64,000 nt of DNA from Sapria himalayana (taxonomy: Eukaryota; Streptophyta; Magnoliopsida; Malpighiales; Rafflesiaceae), in assembly GCA_029783825.1 (NCBI GenBank), contig JAREIK010005821.1, positions 20,959-84,958 on the forward strand. Reading direction: 5' to 3'. The position numbers and the translations under genes are program-made. Below, piece after piece: positions 26,366 to 40,917 of this stretch. Position 1 is the stretch's first letter. Every line of letters starts with the position of its first letter. The notes beneath the pieces are model-generated. The model did not search any database. It was not told where the DNA came from and saw nothing but the letters and a program-made list of their open reading frames with translations.

Positions 26366-28193
26366 GACAGATATATATTTAGATAGATAGGTTGATTGAT
26401 AGATAGACATCGTTAGATCGACATATAAATAGATATATAGACAAACATTTAAATATATAGATATGCACATTGATAGACACATACATTGACAGATAGATTG
26501 ATAGATCATTATTCATGAAGATATTCAGATAAATATATAGATAGATAGATATATATAAAGTCAAATTAATTGATAGACAGATAGATAGATAGAAAGATGG
26601 ACACATATATAGACAGAATATTAGATAGATAGATAGAAAGATAAATAGAAAGATAGATATACAAATAGATACATAGATAGACCGATAGATATACATATAG
26701 ATAGAAAGATAGATAGAAATAGATAGATAGATTAATAGATAGAAAGATAGACTATTAAATATAAAGTTAAATAAAAAGCTATATATATATATAGAAATAA
26801 AGATTGATATATCGATATATAGATCAAAAGACAGATAGATAGAAAGATAGACAGACAGATAAATTGATAAATAGATAGATCAGTAGATAAATAGATTCAA
26901 AAATAGATAAACTAATAGATAGATAGATAGATTGATTGATTGATTGACAGGTAGATAGATACATATATAGATAGATAGAATGAAAGATAGATAGATAGAC
27001 ATATAGATCGATAGAAATAATGATTGATTGATATATAGACATATATATAGTTAGTTAGTTAGATAGGTCGAGATATATATAGTAGATTTATACATAGATA
27101 GATTGACAGATAGAAAGATAAATAGATATATAAACAAGCATATATATACATAGATAGATAGATATACATATAGATATATAAAGAAAGAAATATAGATAGA
27201 TAGATAGATATATAGATATATAGACAGGAAGTTAGATATATTTATAGATAAATAGTAATATAGATAAACTTATAAATAGAAGATAGATTTACAAATAGAT
27301 AGATAGATAGACAGATAGTGAAATATATAGACAGAATGAAAGATTGATAAAAAGATTTATAGATAGAAAAATTGAAAGATAGATATATAATTATATAATA
27401 GATAGATATATAGATAGTTATTTAGTTAGATATATAGATAGATAGATAGAAAAATATATAAAAAATTCAAAGACATATTATTAGATAGATTGATAAACAC
27501 ATAAATAAATAGATAGATAGACCAATAGATAGACATATATATAGAACGATAAAAAGATAGAAAGATAGATAAATAGAAAGATAGATAAAATGATTAATAG
27601 ATAAATAGATAAAAAGATAGACAGACAAATAGATAGATAGATATATGGACATATAGATATATAAAAAGATAGACAGATAGATTGATATATAGATAAAAAG
27701 AAATATTGATATATAGACAGACTAAGATAAAGATAGATAGATAGATTGATTGATATATCGATAGATAGATTGATTGATTCATATATAGATAGATAGACAC
27801 ATAAATAGGCAGATAGATAGACAAATATATAGAAAGATAGATAGAGAAATAAATAGATAGATAGATAGACAGATAGATACGTAGATAGAAGATATATATA
27901 TAAACTGAAAGATAGATAAATAGATAGATAAACATGTAAAAAGATAGGTAGAAAGACAGTTAGATAGACATATAAATAAATAGAATGATACTTAGATATA
28001 TAGACAGATAAAAAGATAGATAGATAGACACATAGATAGATAGATAGATATATATATATATATATATATACACATTAAGATAGTTCGATCGATTGTTAGA
28101 TCTATAGATCGATAGTCAGATCTATAGATTGATAGTTAGATCTATAGATAGATCGCTAAGATAGTTATACAGATATATATATTGAAAGACTGT

Positions 28194-28232
<39 letters not shown>

Positions 28233-30948
28233 AAACATATAGATAAATAGATAGATTGCCAGATAGATAGGCGCATAGTTAGAAACATAGATAGATAGAT
28301 AGATAGACAGATCGATTGACAAAAAGATATATAGATAGATATAAAGAAAGATAGATAAATATATAGACAAATATATAGATATAAAAATAGATAGATAGAT
28401 AGACAAATACATACATAGATTATTAGATAGATAGATAGACACATGAATAAATAGATAGATATATAAAAAGATAGATAAAAATAGAGTTATATAGATAGAC
28501 AGAAAGATAGATAGATAGATATATAGATAGATATATAGAATGAAAGATAGACAGATAGATTGATAGATATATAGAAAGATACAGAGATAGATAGATAGGT
28601 AGATAGGTAGATAGGTAGATAGATATACAGATTGGTAGAGATATAAATAAATAAATTGATAGATAGATAGTATGATATACTTTTAGATAGATATATACAT
28701 ATATAAACCAATAGATAGATAGATATATAGACAGACAGATAGCTAGATATATAAAAATAAAGAAAGATAGACATATTGATAGATAGATAGATAGATAAAA
28801 AATAGACATATAGATAGACATTTAGAAAGATAGATAGATAAACAAAAAGATAGATAGACTGGTAGACTTGTAGAAAGATATCTAGATAAACAGATAGATA
28901 GTAAAATAGATAGACTAATAAATAATAGAATGATAGATGATAGGCAGATAAATAGATTTAAAAATAAATAAATAATTTCATAGACAAATTTATAGATATA
29001 TTGATAGATAGATAGACAGATAATTAGACAAACTAAATGATAAATAGATTGACAAATAGAAAGATACATATAATGACAAATAAATTGATAGATTGATAGA
29101 TAGATTCATAGATAGATTGTTAGACAGATTTATAGATATATTTGTAAAAACATTTATTGAATAATTTTAGATAGATAGATAGACATATAGATAAAAAGAT
29201 ATATAAATACATAAATCAATTAGTAAATAGATTGTTAGATAAATATGTAGATAGATAGATAGACAATTAGAAAAATAGACATATAGATAGATAGATAGAT
29301 ATACAGATATATCAAAAAATAGATTGACAAATCGATAGATTGATAAATTGAAAAATAGATCGATAATATGATAAACAAATTAATAGAAAAATTTTTAGAT
29401 AGATAAAAAGATAGAACAAAATACAGATTAATATATAGATTGATAGATTGATTTAAAGACTGATAAATAGACATATTGATACATAAATCATATAGATAGA
29501 TAGATAGGTAGATTGATGACATATAGAAAGATAGATAGATAGGGAGATAGATAGACAAATAGATTGAAAGATAGATACATAGATAGATAAAATTATAGAT
29601 AGATAGCTAGATAGATATACAAATAGATAGATAGATAAATTGGAAGATAGACATATAGATAGATATATTGATAGACAAATTGATATTCAGATTGATAGAC
29701 ATTTTGATAGATAGATTAATATTAAGATTGATAGATAGATAGATTCAGAAATGTATGGATGGATAGACAGATAAATAGATATAAATAAAAATTTATAGAT
29801 GGACAGGCAGCTAGATAGATAGATTGATTGATAGAAAATATACTTACAGATTTATACAAAATATATAGATAGATGGATAGACAAATAATTAGACAGATAG
29901 ATAAATAGATAGAAAGATAGATATATAGATAATTATAATGATAAACTGATAGAGAGATAGATAGATAGATAGATAGACTAATAGATAGACTAATAGATAG
30001 TTAGACGGATAGATAGATATATAGACAAAAAGATTGATAGAAATATAAATGGTTTATTATACAGATTTATAGCTAGATAGAGAGAGAGAGAGAGAGAGAT
30101 AGAAAATAAATAGTCAAATAGATAGATAGCTAGACAGATAGATAGATATCTAGATAAATAGATAGACCGATAAAAAGTTATATTGATAGTGCGTTTGATA
30201 TTTAGATTGATATACAGATTGATAGATGATAGATATACCTATTGAGAGATTGATTGTAGATAGATAAATAAACATAAAGTTAGATAGATGGAGAGATATA
30301 TAGATAGATAGATAGATAGTAAGACAGATAGATATATAGATAGATACACAGATTGATAGACATATAGATAGACAAATAAATAGACAGGTAGAAAGATAGA
30401 TAAATAGAAAGATATATATAAAATAGACATATAGATAAATGGAAAGATAAATAGATAGACAAATAGACAGACAGACAGATAGATATTTTGATAGATTGAT
30501 TGATTGAAAAATAGATAGACATGTAGATAGATAGATAGATAGATATATTGAAAGATAGATAGATAGACAGATAGATAGATAGACAGACATATATAAATAG
30601 ATAGATAAATAGATAGACAGATAGATAGACAGATAAATAGAATGATTGATTGAAAAATAGATAGCCATGTAGATAGATAGATATATAGACAGATAGATAG
30701 ACAGATAGATATAAAGATAGATAGATAGATATATAGATTCATAGACAGATAGATATATAGAAAGATACATAGTTATATAGACAGATAGATAGACACATAG
30801 ATATATAGATATATATATATATATATATATAAACAGATAGATAGTTAGATGATAGATAGTTAGATAGATAGATAGATAGACAGATAGATAGATATATACA
30901 TTGATAGATATATAAATAGATAGATAGTTAGACATATAAATATATAGC
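22262..30948 (+). repeat. GATA/GACA array, segment 3, with higher-order duplications
   Basis: 8.7 kb in the same strand sense as the other segments. Near 22411-22467 is a short non-GATA interruption. Long-range copies are visible: the ggtggatagatagaaacata word at 22760 recurs at 24545 with matching context for ~300 bp (1785 bp apart), and gattgattgaaaaatagata at 30498 recurs at 30644 (146 bp apart). (AT)n runs occur near 23580, 24670, 26300, 28050, 28196 and 30810; the one at 26300 is joined to a (CA)n run. All long minus-strand frames are repeat translations. Confidence 0.95.
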
Positions 30949-30954
30949 TGATAC

Positions 30955-33610
30955 TATGTTTCCCAAAAATTTTACTTGTATAAATCAAAAATCATATTTA
31001 CCAAATTTAGCATACAACTTATATTCTCTCAAAATTTGGAGAACAACTTGTAAATGATTTCTTGTTCTCATTTGGATTAAGAATAGATCAAAATGTCATC
31101 AATAAAAATTATAATAAAATGATCTAAATATGACTGAAATATTCTATTCATATGATCCATAAATACTCCTAGCATGTTTGATAATCTGAAAGGCATTACT
31201 ATAAACTCAAAATGCATATACTTTTTTTTAAATACTATCTTAGGAATGCCAGCCTTCTAATTCTAAACTAATGATATTTGATATGATGATCTTTTTTGGA
31301 AAAGACTCATGCCCCTTTTATTTGGTCATACAAATCATCAATCCTTGGTCTTAGATAATGATTTTTTATTGTAACTCAATTCCTGTCTATAGTCAATGCA
31401 CAGTCAAAGAGTCTTATCCTTCATTGCAAATAGAAATGGAGCATCCCAAGCTGAAGTACTAGGTCTTAAGAAATCCTTGTCCAAAAAATATTGTATCTAG
31501 ACATTAAATTCTTGTAATTCTATAAGTGTCATTCTATGTGGACTCATATAAATGGGTGATGTATCAGGGTGTAACTCAATACAAAAGTCTACATTTTTGT
31601 GTTGGGGTAATCCTGTTAATTTATTTGGAAAATATCCTCATATTCACAAACTATCTGAGACAGATCCATATTCAGTGTCCCTTATTCTTCTAGGGTCAGA
31701 CATGCCAACCAACCTATTGGTTATCCATGTTATTTATAATCATATAGTCTCAAGTACAAAATCATGGTTATATACTAGAATAATAACACATGCATCATCT
31801 AGTTCGTAGGCAATAATTTTTATATGATCACAATCAAAAATGGCTCTATGTGTTGTCAACTAGTCTATGTCAAGAATTATATCGAAATCTAATATGTCCA
31901 TGACCCTAAGGTCTACCATGAGCAGAATCCCTGAGATTTCTTACTCACAATCTTGATATATCTGACTAATTTTCACCTTAGTCCCCAAGAAAGAAGTCAC
32001 ATGCAATGGCTTGTCCAAGTATCTAATCTTTAATCTCAATTCTTTCAAACATGATGTAGAAATAAATAAATGTGATGCACTAGAATCAAATAAAACTTTT
32101 GCTCATAAATGAAAAACCAAAAAAAGTACCTTGTATTACATACTGATATATCCTCTCCATCTGTGGTGTATTAAAATAGACATATTCTTGGGTCCTCAAT
32201 GTCCAAGCCTATGGGCCCTCTCCTCTTTGGTATGCTTGTGAAGTAGGAGTTATTTGTTGAATACCTCAAGATTACACCTGATTCTCTTGACCCTTACTTG
32301 AGAAATGAGAAATAAACTATGTCTACATATTTTTCATTAATGTCCAGGACTGTGATGTCTCATAATCCTAGGATCCTATCTTCAGTAGGCACTCATTTTC
32401 AATGTTCAAGCTGATGGTAGTAAAAACAAATTCTATATTCAATTTGGCTAGAACTCCTAGTCTGGCCTTGGCCTTGATAACTACAATACTGTCTCTAAAA
32501 TACTCATGAAATAAAAGGTATCTACCACTTTCTAGAAAAATGATAACACACTTTTCTCTTTCCACTAGCACTCCCACTCATCTCACAAATATTTCATGCA
32601 TCCTCAACCTCTCGCTCGATGACTAAAGTTATCTTAACTATTGAATTCATATTTTGGATAAAAAATCCTATGATCTTGCCTTGGATGGACAATTTCAATC
32701 CATCTTCAAATTTATGAACCTTAACCACATTAGTGTCCCCATAATAATTTCCAAAATATGCCAACTTGGTGAATTTAGCTATGTAGTCAAGCACTGTAAT
32801 ATTTTCTTGTATAAGTTCAAAGAATTAAAGGGCCTTAGCATGTCTAATTGAAGTTGAAAAATATTTCTTTATGAATAGTTCTTGAAATTCTTCTCATGTC
32901 TTTGACTGTATATTCTCCGAGACCTTGATCCAATCCCACCAAATTTGAGATCACCCTATAGTTGGAAAGCTACTAGCCAGATCTTTGTTGCATTGGAAGT
33001 GATCTCTATAGCTTCCAAGATTTTTTCAATGTTCAAGCTATGCTTTGAACCTTTATAGATTACTTGACCCTTCTTCTCCTCCAGCCGCACTAGTCTGTGG
33101 AATAGTGGCAACTGTGACACCCACAACCTCTATGAAAGTCAGTTGGTCAAAGATGGGTGGTGATTGATCATCATTTCATGGACGTCCTTTGTGTTCTCAT
33201 TCTATACTTTCCATCTACATAAGTCAAATAATAATTTAAAAATCATATTCATGTTCTATTATTAGTGCACATGCCAACTAATAATAAACTCTTCCTTTTA
33301 AAAATATCTTTTCATTTTCTGAACTACTAAGGTTATGTTTCTTTACCCTAGTGTTCCTTCCTTTTTTTTCCATTTTCCACAATGCATATAATCAATACAA
33401 TCTAAAAAAATCATCACGCCACACACCAATGTATAAATAATAAAAAAACCACTTTGTGATGTGATCCCTTCTATGAAATTTTATATCTAGAACTTGACAC
33501 CAAGGTAATACCTGTATATTAATTTTTTCCGAAGTATTAGATATTTATATATCTAAACTTTCCTACCACATTATGAAATTTATACAAATTTTGAGCTATA
33601 GGTAATAATA
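30955..33610 (-). pseudogene. Ty3/gypsy gag-pol pseudogene (gag, protease, partial reverse transcriptase)
   Basis: The gag capsid region at 32594-32794 (minus) has the KFEDGLKLSIQGKI...VIEREVEDA signature of plant gypsy gag. The protease active-site segment reads LFDSSASHLFIS (about 32063-32100), where the family norm is LFDSGASHSFI. Reverse transcriptase shows WDAPFLFAMKDKTL and LCIDYRQ (about 31374-31450), [19 protein letters not shown] (about 31140-31200) and the catalytic FIDDILIYS (about 31080-31108), so both catalytic aspartates are still encoded. A stop follows that motif, and stops and frameshifts are scattered throughout. The function would have been reverse transcription of the element's RNA in a virus-like particle. 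It is dead. Confidence 0.85.
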
Positions 33611-33617
33611 TATCAAA

Positions 33618-33629
33618 CCTCTGATACCA
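33618..33629 (-). other. Primer-binding site of the gypsy element (initiator tRNA-Met type)
   Basis: Minus strand TGGTATCAGAGG starts 3 nt inside the LTR edge. This is the usual plant Ty3/gypsy and copia initiator-Met primer site, and it fixes the strand and the LTR boundary. Confidence 0.85.
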
Positions 33630-33632
33630 TGT

Positions 33633-34140
33633 TGTGACACCCCAATCCACAGGGAGTCTAATTCAATCCACCACAAAACAAAATATGTTATAAAATAATT
33701 TTTTTTTCAAATGTAGCTTACATATTTTCTTTTTATTTGCTCAGTGGAATAAAAACATATAATATATAATTAAAGCAACAACCAGCTCCCATCACACATG
33801 AGATCCCGCATTTGGGCATATCTTGGACCTGTACCTGAATGGGGTCCCACAATGTCATCTATCTTGGGCATATAATATAATAAATTTTTATATATTTTCA
33901 AATGTCATCTATCTTAGACCTGTACCTGAAAGGGGTCCCACAATGGAGTGAGCGAATTTCAATAGAGGTAAACCCCTACAAGGCTACTCCCCATCTAAGT
34001 ACATGTAAAAATATAATTTGTATATATCAATACTCATTCAAGTACAATATTTAATGCAATTATGGATGAAATGTTTATATGCCCATATCATGAGTTGTAC
34101 CGACCCCCTCACACAAGCCGAAGCTAAGTGTAACATATTT

Positions 34141-34171
<31 letters not shown>

Positions 34172-35306
34172 GTAGATATATATATATATATTGGACATAC
34201 TTCGAAAAATATGAAACTTCTCCGAAAAACTATATTAGACATTCTCCTGAAAAAATATTTTTTCATTCGATATTCTATGATATGTATTAGACATTCTCCA
34301 AAAAATATCATATAACTTAGTCTGGACGTTGTCCTACTTCGGGTTCGCATAATAATATTAGACATTTTCTGAAAATTACCCCGTAACTTAGTTTGGACAG
34401 TGTCCCATTTTTAGTTTGCACAATTAATATCTATTATATCTTTATATATGTATACCATGCATCCACCCATTTATTTGGGATGTTTTCGTGCATATGAAAT
34501 GCAAATATATCATTTATGATTAAACCATGTTCCAAGCAGATTTATAACTATCCAAATACAATTCACACTGCAATATATTTTACTAAATAAAATACAAAAA
34601 TTTTCACCCATTAACCATTCATAATTAAATTTATAAATAGTTTGAATTTAAATATAAATGATAATCGTTTATGGCCCTTAAATAGAAAGAAATTCTAATA
34701 GGAGAAATCCACTACCTTTTGGAATATTTCTTAGAAACTTTAGAAATTTGATATTAATTTGAAGCTTCGTCCCATAGAGCAACTTTATTCTTGGACTATT
34801 ATATCCCGACTCAGGAATAATCATATATTTAAGAAGAAAATTAATGAATCATTTTTTTCTCTATGTTGCATTTCATACCGACGTTCTTTTTTTCCCGTCT
34901 CCTCATTTTTCTAATTCCCATCTATTTTTTTATAATTATTACTATTTTATTAAAATAATAAAAAAAACTTATTTTTTTTCTTTTTTTTCGTGACACAAGG
35001 GTTGTGCATGAGGGTAGCCATGTCACTCATGCATTGGCATGGTCTTTTTTTTCTTTCTCTTTATTATTATTATAATAAAATAAAAATAAAAAAAATAACT
35101 AAATTTTACCTTCTTTAGAATTTGATGAAAAGTTTCACCATATCAATATTTCCCAAGACGAATTCAATGACGAAATCTATTTTATTATTAGGGTTTTAAA
35201 ATTGTTAGATTATTTTTGCTTATTATAAAGTTATCATTTTGCCCATTTTCTAGAAAAAAACATATTATTTATTTATTTATTTTTCTTTTTTTTTCTAAAT
35301 TTCACA
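33633..35306 (-). repeat. 5' LTR of the gypsy element (~1.67 kb)
   Basis: It begins TGTGACACCCC and ends TTCACA (plus-strand view), giving TG...CA borders and a short TGTGA/TCACA inverted end. It abuts the primer site on one side and GATA array on the other. Inside are GA/CT and T-rich runs, and repeated gacattctcc(t/a)aaaaa-type units at about 34190-34400. No second LTR is present for dating. Confidence 0.75.
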
Positions 35307-35877
35307 TATTGATAGAAAGATAGATAGATATACATATAGATAAATAAATAGTTATACATATAGATAAATAGATTAATAAATAGATTGATTGATTGATATA
35401 CAAATAGATTGATAGACATATAGATCTATAGATAGAAAGACAAATAGACATATAGATAGAGAGACATATTGACTTATAAATAGATAGTCAATTAGACTGC
35501 TAGATAGATAAATAGATAGATAAATAAATAGATAGATAGACATAATAAAAAATAAATAGACATATAAAATGATAGATAGATAGATATATAGAAATATTGA
35601 TAGATAAACAAATTGACTGATAGACAAATAGATAGATTGACAGATAGAAAGATATATAAATTGATATATAGATAGATAGATAGATAGAGATTTAGATAAA
35701 TAATTAGATAGACTTAAGACAGATAGACTAAAAATAAACAAATATGTAGATAGATAGATATATAGATACAAATATAGATAGATAGATAGATAGAGAGATA
35801 AACAGACATATAGACAGAAACATAGACACACAAATAGATTGATAGATACAATCAAATAAATAGACTATCAGAAATAC
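35307..35877 (+). repeat. GATA/GACA array, segment 4
   Basis: 571 bp of the same array in the same strand sense between the gypsy LTR and CACTA D. The last three bases (TAC) are the D target duplication. Confidence 0.9.
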
Positions 35878-35887
35878 GACAACAAGA

Positions 35888-36365
35888 AAATGTTCATTTA
35901 GTTAGGAAAATTTAGCCATGGATCAATCACTAGCTAAATTGCGAGGGATTAGCTAGGGAATAGCAACGAATTTCTAATTTTACATTGAAATGAATTTTTA
36001 CAATGGATTAGCGATGGATTGGCGATGGAATAGCGACTTAAATTCCACACAAAGAAAAGTAGGAAATTTAGCGACGAATTTAGCAATTGATTTAGCAATG
36101 GAATTTCCTAGCTAATTAAATCAAGAATATAGTGACAGAATTAGCGACATAATTTCCCTAGCTAATTTCATCGGAAATATTGTGACTAATTTAGCGACAA
36201 ATTTCCGTAGCTAATTTAATCCAGAAAATAGCGATGGATTTAGCGATGAAACTTCTCTAGCTATTAAAAATTAGAATATAGCGATGGATTTAGTGACAGA
36301 ACTTCTCTAGCTAATTACATCTAGAATATAATGATGGATTTAGTGACGGAATTTCCGTAACCAAT
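35888..36365 (+). repeat. CACTA D left subterminal repeats
   Basis: Units of TAGCGATGGATTTAGCGA and TTTCCCTAGCTAATT alternate roughly every 60 bp. This is the inverted counterpart of 7515-8516. Confidence 0.8.
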
Positions 36366-37990
36366 CTTTAATTATTTATTTTTTTTAATTTATTATTTAT
36401 TTTAATATTTTATTTAATTTTGTTTATTAAATGTATGTTATGGTCTATAGATGAACGATCCTTGAAAGACACATTCTTCTCGTAAAATTATAAAATGACA
36501 TTATAATTAAATAATTTAAAAATATATAAAAATACAAAAAAAAAGTATATTAATAAGGACTAAAATAACTATTTTTATGATTATAAATTTTTTAAAAAAA
36601 TTAATCAAAAAACTTTTCTAAAATTTTTAATTAAGAAACATAAAAATTTGTATTAAAGTAATATTAAATAATCAATTCTATAATTATAATAATTTTTAAA
36701 GATATTTTAAAAATTAAAAGAACATACATTAAAATTTATACTAATATATAGGTAAAATAATTCATTGTATGATTAAATAGAAAATATTTTCAAAAATATC
36801 TAAATTGGTGAATAAACTAGTAAATAGTAATATTATTATAGTATAAAAAAATATTATGATTATAGAAAAATTTTTAAAAAATAATTAATACAAAATTTAA
36901 AAATCTTGAAATATAATAAAAATTTAAATTTTTTCATTAAATTAAAAAGAAAATAAATTAATATTTAAAAATAAATACATAGATGTTTGCCCCTACTAAA
37001 ATTTATAAGAATTAAACAATTGAGTAATATTTTTACTATTAGCATTAATATTCAGTCTTTATTAAAATAATAAATATAACTTTTTTTAATTATCTTCACT
37101 CTTTAAGTAATTTTTAGAATTTAAAAAATTATAAATAATATCAAATAATATGAAATTTTATGCCTTTAAAATTATTGTCTATTATGTTTATAAAAATTAA
37201 TATCAATTCTTAAAAATTTATTACCATAAATATATATATTTATTTATTTTTTAACATAATGAATATTTTATAACTCTTAGGAGAGTGTCTAGAAGACAAA
37301 TCATCTTTTCATTTATGTCTTTTTATATGAAGTTTGTAAATTTTGTAGCTATTTGATTTTTTTGTTATATGGCTAAACATATATTTTTTGAAATTGTTTA
37401 TATATTTATTGTTTACTTAATTTTATAATAAAAAATTGTAAGGTGTTTGTTTCTCATGTGTACCTTGCTACACACACGTGAATTTTTGAAAATATATTGA
37501 TAATAAATAAAAAAATGAGTCTTAATGTATTTTATATATTTATTATTTATTTAATGTTTATATAATGAAAAATTTAAATATTTTGGTAATTTAGTCAATT
37601 TTTGTTGAGACTCGAGAGACAGCTCTAACAAGTGCCTAAGTCCTCCATAGTCCACCTCTATCTCTTGATACCGATTCATCAAAACCTAATCAAAGAGTAA
37701 GTGAGAATTTCTTATTGATTTTAGGTATGTTTTCTACCCTAATTCTTCATCGATTATCTTAATGCAAGAGTGTGTGTTTTGATTCTGTTATTTTTTATTT
37801 CAAAATTATTCTACATTAATCACCATGGTATGCTTGGATTGCTTATATAAATTGATTCGTATACATACTTCATGCATGTGTGATATAATGCGTTCTCATT
37901 GTATGGAAGTTGATGGTGCACAGTTGGTATGCTGACTTGATTCCCATGTTTTTGACCACTCTACAATCTTGTGATTTTCGATGTTAATCA
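36366..37990 (+). other. CACTA D conserved non-coding block and leader
   Basis: The block is AT-rich and homologous in reverse to 6011-7514. It contains the GGTCTATAGATGAACGATCC core near 36441 and, at 37600-37800, a leader-like stretch (CTCGAGAGACAG ... GTCCTCCATAGTCC) followed by a donor-like AG|GTATGTTTTC at about 37722. The conserved donor in two element copies suggests an intron in the 5' leader of an element-encoded transcript (inference). Confidence 0.55.
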
Positions 37991-38183
37991 CAACATGGGT
38001 GTTGGTGTTTGTGGTGAGCAGTGTGTATATAACAAATATTTAATTTTTAAATAATAAATTATGTAAATATGATGATCCCAAGAGTAATAACACATAAATT
38101 TATTAGTGTATTTTACTATATCTATAACTATAAAAACAGTATACATAAACATAATTATATAGAAAAATAACAACATATATTTA

Positions 38184-38227
<44 letters not shown>

Positions 38228-39395
38228 CTATATATAAATGCATTTAAAAATATGTATATCAACATATTACTATATATAAATGTATTTATCTACATCAATA
38301 GCTATACATATCCTTATGTCTAAATATATATAATTACATGCAAAACTATATATAACTACATCTACAACATGTATAACTACATGCTTTAGAAACTTAATAT
38401 CCATTGATATCATTCATCTTATTCATACATGCTTTATTTGGATATTGTATAAATCTTTATCATTTTCCCATATATTTTATGAACTTAAATTTAATTTTTT
38501 CAACCTTAAATGTGTTTTTATTGTATTTTTATATGTTTGTATAAATCATTATTATTTAATGTGTTTAGGGTTTGTATTTTTGTTTCACTTAATATCATTT
38601 AACTAAAATTGATTTCAAATAAAATGTTCATTTGTTAAAATTCATGTTGTAAATTTCAAAACAAGTAACAATATGTTTATGTAATAAATATTATAAAAAT
38701 TTCAAATATATTTATGTGATGTAGTTTCAATTTACAAAGATAAGCCTTTAAAAATAAAATTTATTTACAAAATAAAATTTGCACCTCATAATATGCAATA
38801 TGTTATATTTATTATAAATAAACAATGTTTGAAATGTATCTATTAATTACAAAAAAAATCATTGTCATGTATTCAATTTGAAAGAAAATATTTTAAAATA
38901 ATCTTTTAAAAAAACAAATTCATATATTTATATGGTCATTTATATATCTAGAATAAAATAAAATTATTACTTGTAGAAAAATTTAATCATATATTTATAT
39001 GGTAATCTATTTTGTTTGAACATAATTAAAGAAATAATTGATTTTTAAAAAACATTAAAGGCATCTATTTATATGCACTGCATTATATTTGTTTGAATAT
39101 TAAAGTTTCTAAAAATTTAGTAATAACAATAAATAATAGGTATAAATTTATCATAGACATTAATATCTTAATAAAAAATCATATAGAAAAACAAAAACAA
39201 TATTATCTATTTATGAACTATATTTTCATTTTTAACATAATTGTAAAAACAAAATAATTTACAAATATGCCTAATTCATTTATATGAGTATAATGATAGT
39301 TATTTTAATATAACTATTAAAAAAACAACTATTTAAATAAAATAGATGCTCATATATTTAATTCATAATTTAAGTTTACACCTGAATATTCTTCA
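37991..39395. other. AT-rich stretch without genes
   Basis: An (AT)n run lies at about 38188-38226. There are many tataactatat-type words and poly-A/T. No coding signal was recognised. Confidence 0.5.
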
Positions 39396-39606
39396 CACAT
39401 AGACACGCATACACACATACACACACGCATACACACACACACACGCACGCACGCACGCATACACACACACACACATATTTGTTTTAAATATAAAAAATTT
39501 ACAATATTTTATAAATTGTGTATAATATATAATATTTTATTTTAATTAAATTTTCAAAATCAAAAAATTTTAAATACATTTACACACACACACACACACA
39601 CACACA
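39396..39606. repeat. (CA)n microsatellites
   Basis: CA/CGCA repeats run at about 39396-39475, with an acgcacgcacgcacgcat core, and a pure (CA)n run at about 39580-39606. Confidence 0.85.
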
Positions 39607-40900
39607 GATATATATAATAGTTTCATGTGTAACTTAAAAAATACATTACGTATATAGGTATATGTGTGTGTTTGTGTGGGTGTACAGTAGTATATGCATG
39701 CATAGATGTATATACACACTACTTTGAAAATGTAGATACATGTTTGAATATATAAAAAGTACAAAAATGCATATGCTGATATATAATGTATAGTAATGTA
39801 TATGGATGTATAAATGTGTGTGTGTGAGGTAGTGTATATGCACATATATATTTATACATATATATATATGTAAATATCAACATTAATTTTGAGAAGAAAA
39901 ATACTTGAGCACATAAATATTAACATGTTCAACAAATTCGTGAGAGCAGGAGCAAAAAGTGATATATTGCAAAATACTACTAATCTCCCATCTATATCAC
40001 TTTGCCTCAAAATTTGATCATAGTACTACTTGCAATGATAATGTTCATTCAATACTACATACCATGAAGTTACATTTACATTCGGTACATTAATTTGTTC
40101 AAAAAAATCTATCTAATATCTTCTTCAACAAATCTTTTATCTTCTTTTTCTAGCCTTGATAAGCTATTTTCAAAATTTTATCTTCTTTTTCTAGGCATGA
40201 CATCTTTCTTTTCTATGCGATATTTGATTATTGAATATTTAGCATATTGCATGACTTTGGTTCCCACTAATTATGATATTAACTTGCCAGAAGAAAAGAT
40301 TGTTGATACAAGTTCTTTCTCTATAGTGGTGTAATTCAATTGGGCATTTGAGAGTGTGTTTTTATAATAGTATATGATAACTATTTATAAATATTTGTAT
40401 AATTTATATAAAACTTTTCATAATTATATTTAACTATATTAGTAACTATGTAAACTATTTTTATAAGTATATTAATACCTATATATAACAATTTTTTTAA
40501 CTTTATAATATTTTATAACTATATGTGTAAACTATATAACTATATTTTTAACAAAATATATCATATGTATAATAATATATAATAATATATAATTGTATTT
40601 TACTATATGTATAACTATAAAATGTTATATATAACTATATCTTTAACTAAATACATATTTATAACTATATGTGTATAACTATATATAAATATTGTATAAC
40701 TATGTAATACTCTATATAATTAAATATAATTATATTTGTATCTATGTATACATATATGTATTCATATAATTAAATCTATATATTTATTTATAACTTTTTA
40801 TATATTTAAGTATAACTACTATAACTACTTGTATGAATATATTTATATATAATTTTATGTTTAAGTATATATAACTTTATTTTTTATTATATATATTATA
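39607..40900. other. AT-rich sequence, no recognised gene
   Basis: A 79-codon open frame at 40095-40334 (+) contains Leu/Ser/Phe-rich sequence and two copies of ttatcttctttttctag about 41 bp apart. I recognise no family. From 40370 on the sequence is built of tataactatatgtataacta words. Confidence 0.4.
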
Positions 40901-40917
40901 GGTATAAGAACATATAA
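40901..40917 (+). repeat. 17-bp target-site duplication, left copy
   Basis: GGTATAAGAACATATAA is identical to 41819-41835. Confidence 0.85.

Larger units (their letters stand above)
30949..35306 (-). mobile_element. Truncated Ty3/gypsy LTR retrotransposon, minus strand
   Basis: Read on the minus strand: a 5' LTR (35306 to 33633), a primer-binding site, decayed gag and protease, and the first part of reverse transcriptase, breaking off into GATA array at about 30948. The rest of reverse transcriptase, RNase H, integrase and the 3' LTR are absent. Nothing beyond the break looks like an LTR, so this is a truncated copy rather than an element interrupted by an insertion I can see. Confidence 0.85.

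Noticed and set aside
39570..39845. His/Thr/Tyr-rich short frames around CA/GT microsatellites (also 50032-50331 and 51381-51614)
   Set aside because: Translations of (CA)n and (TA)n runs.
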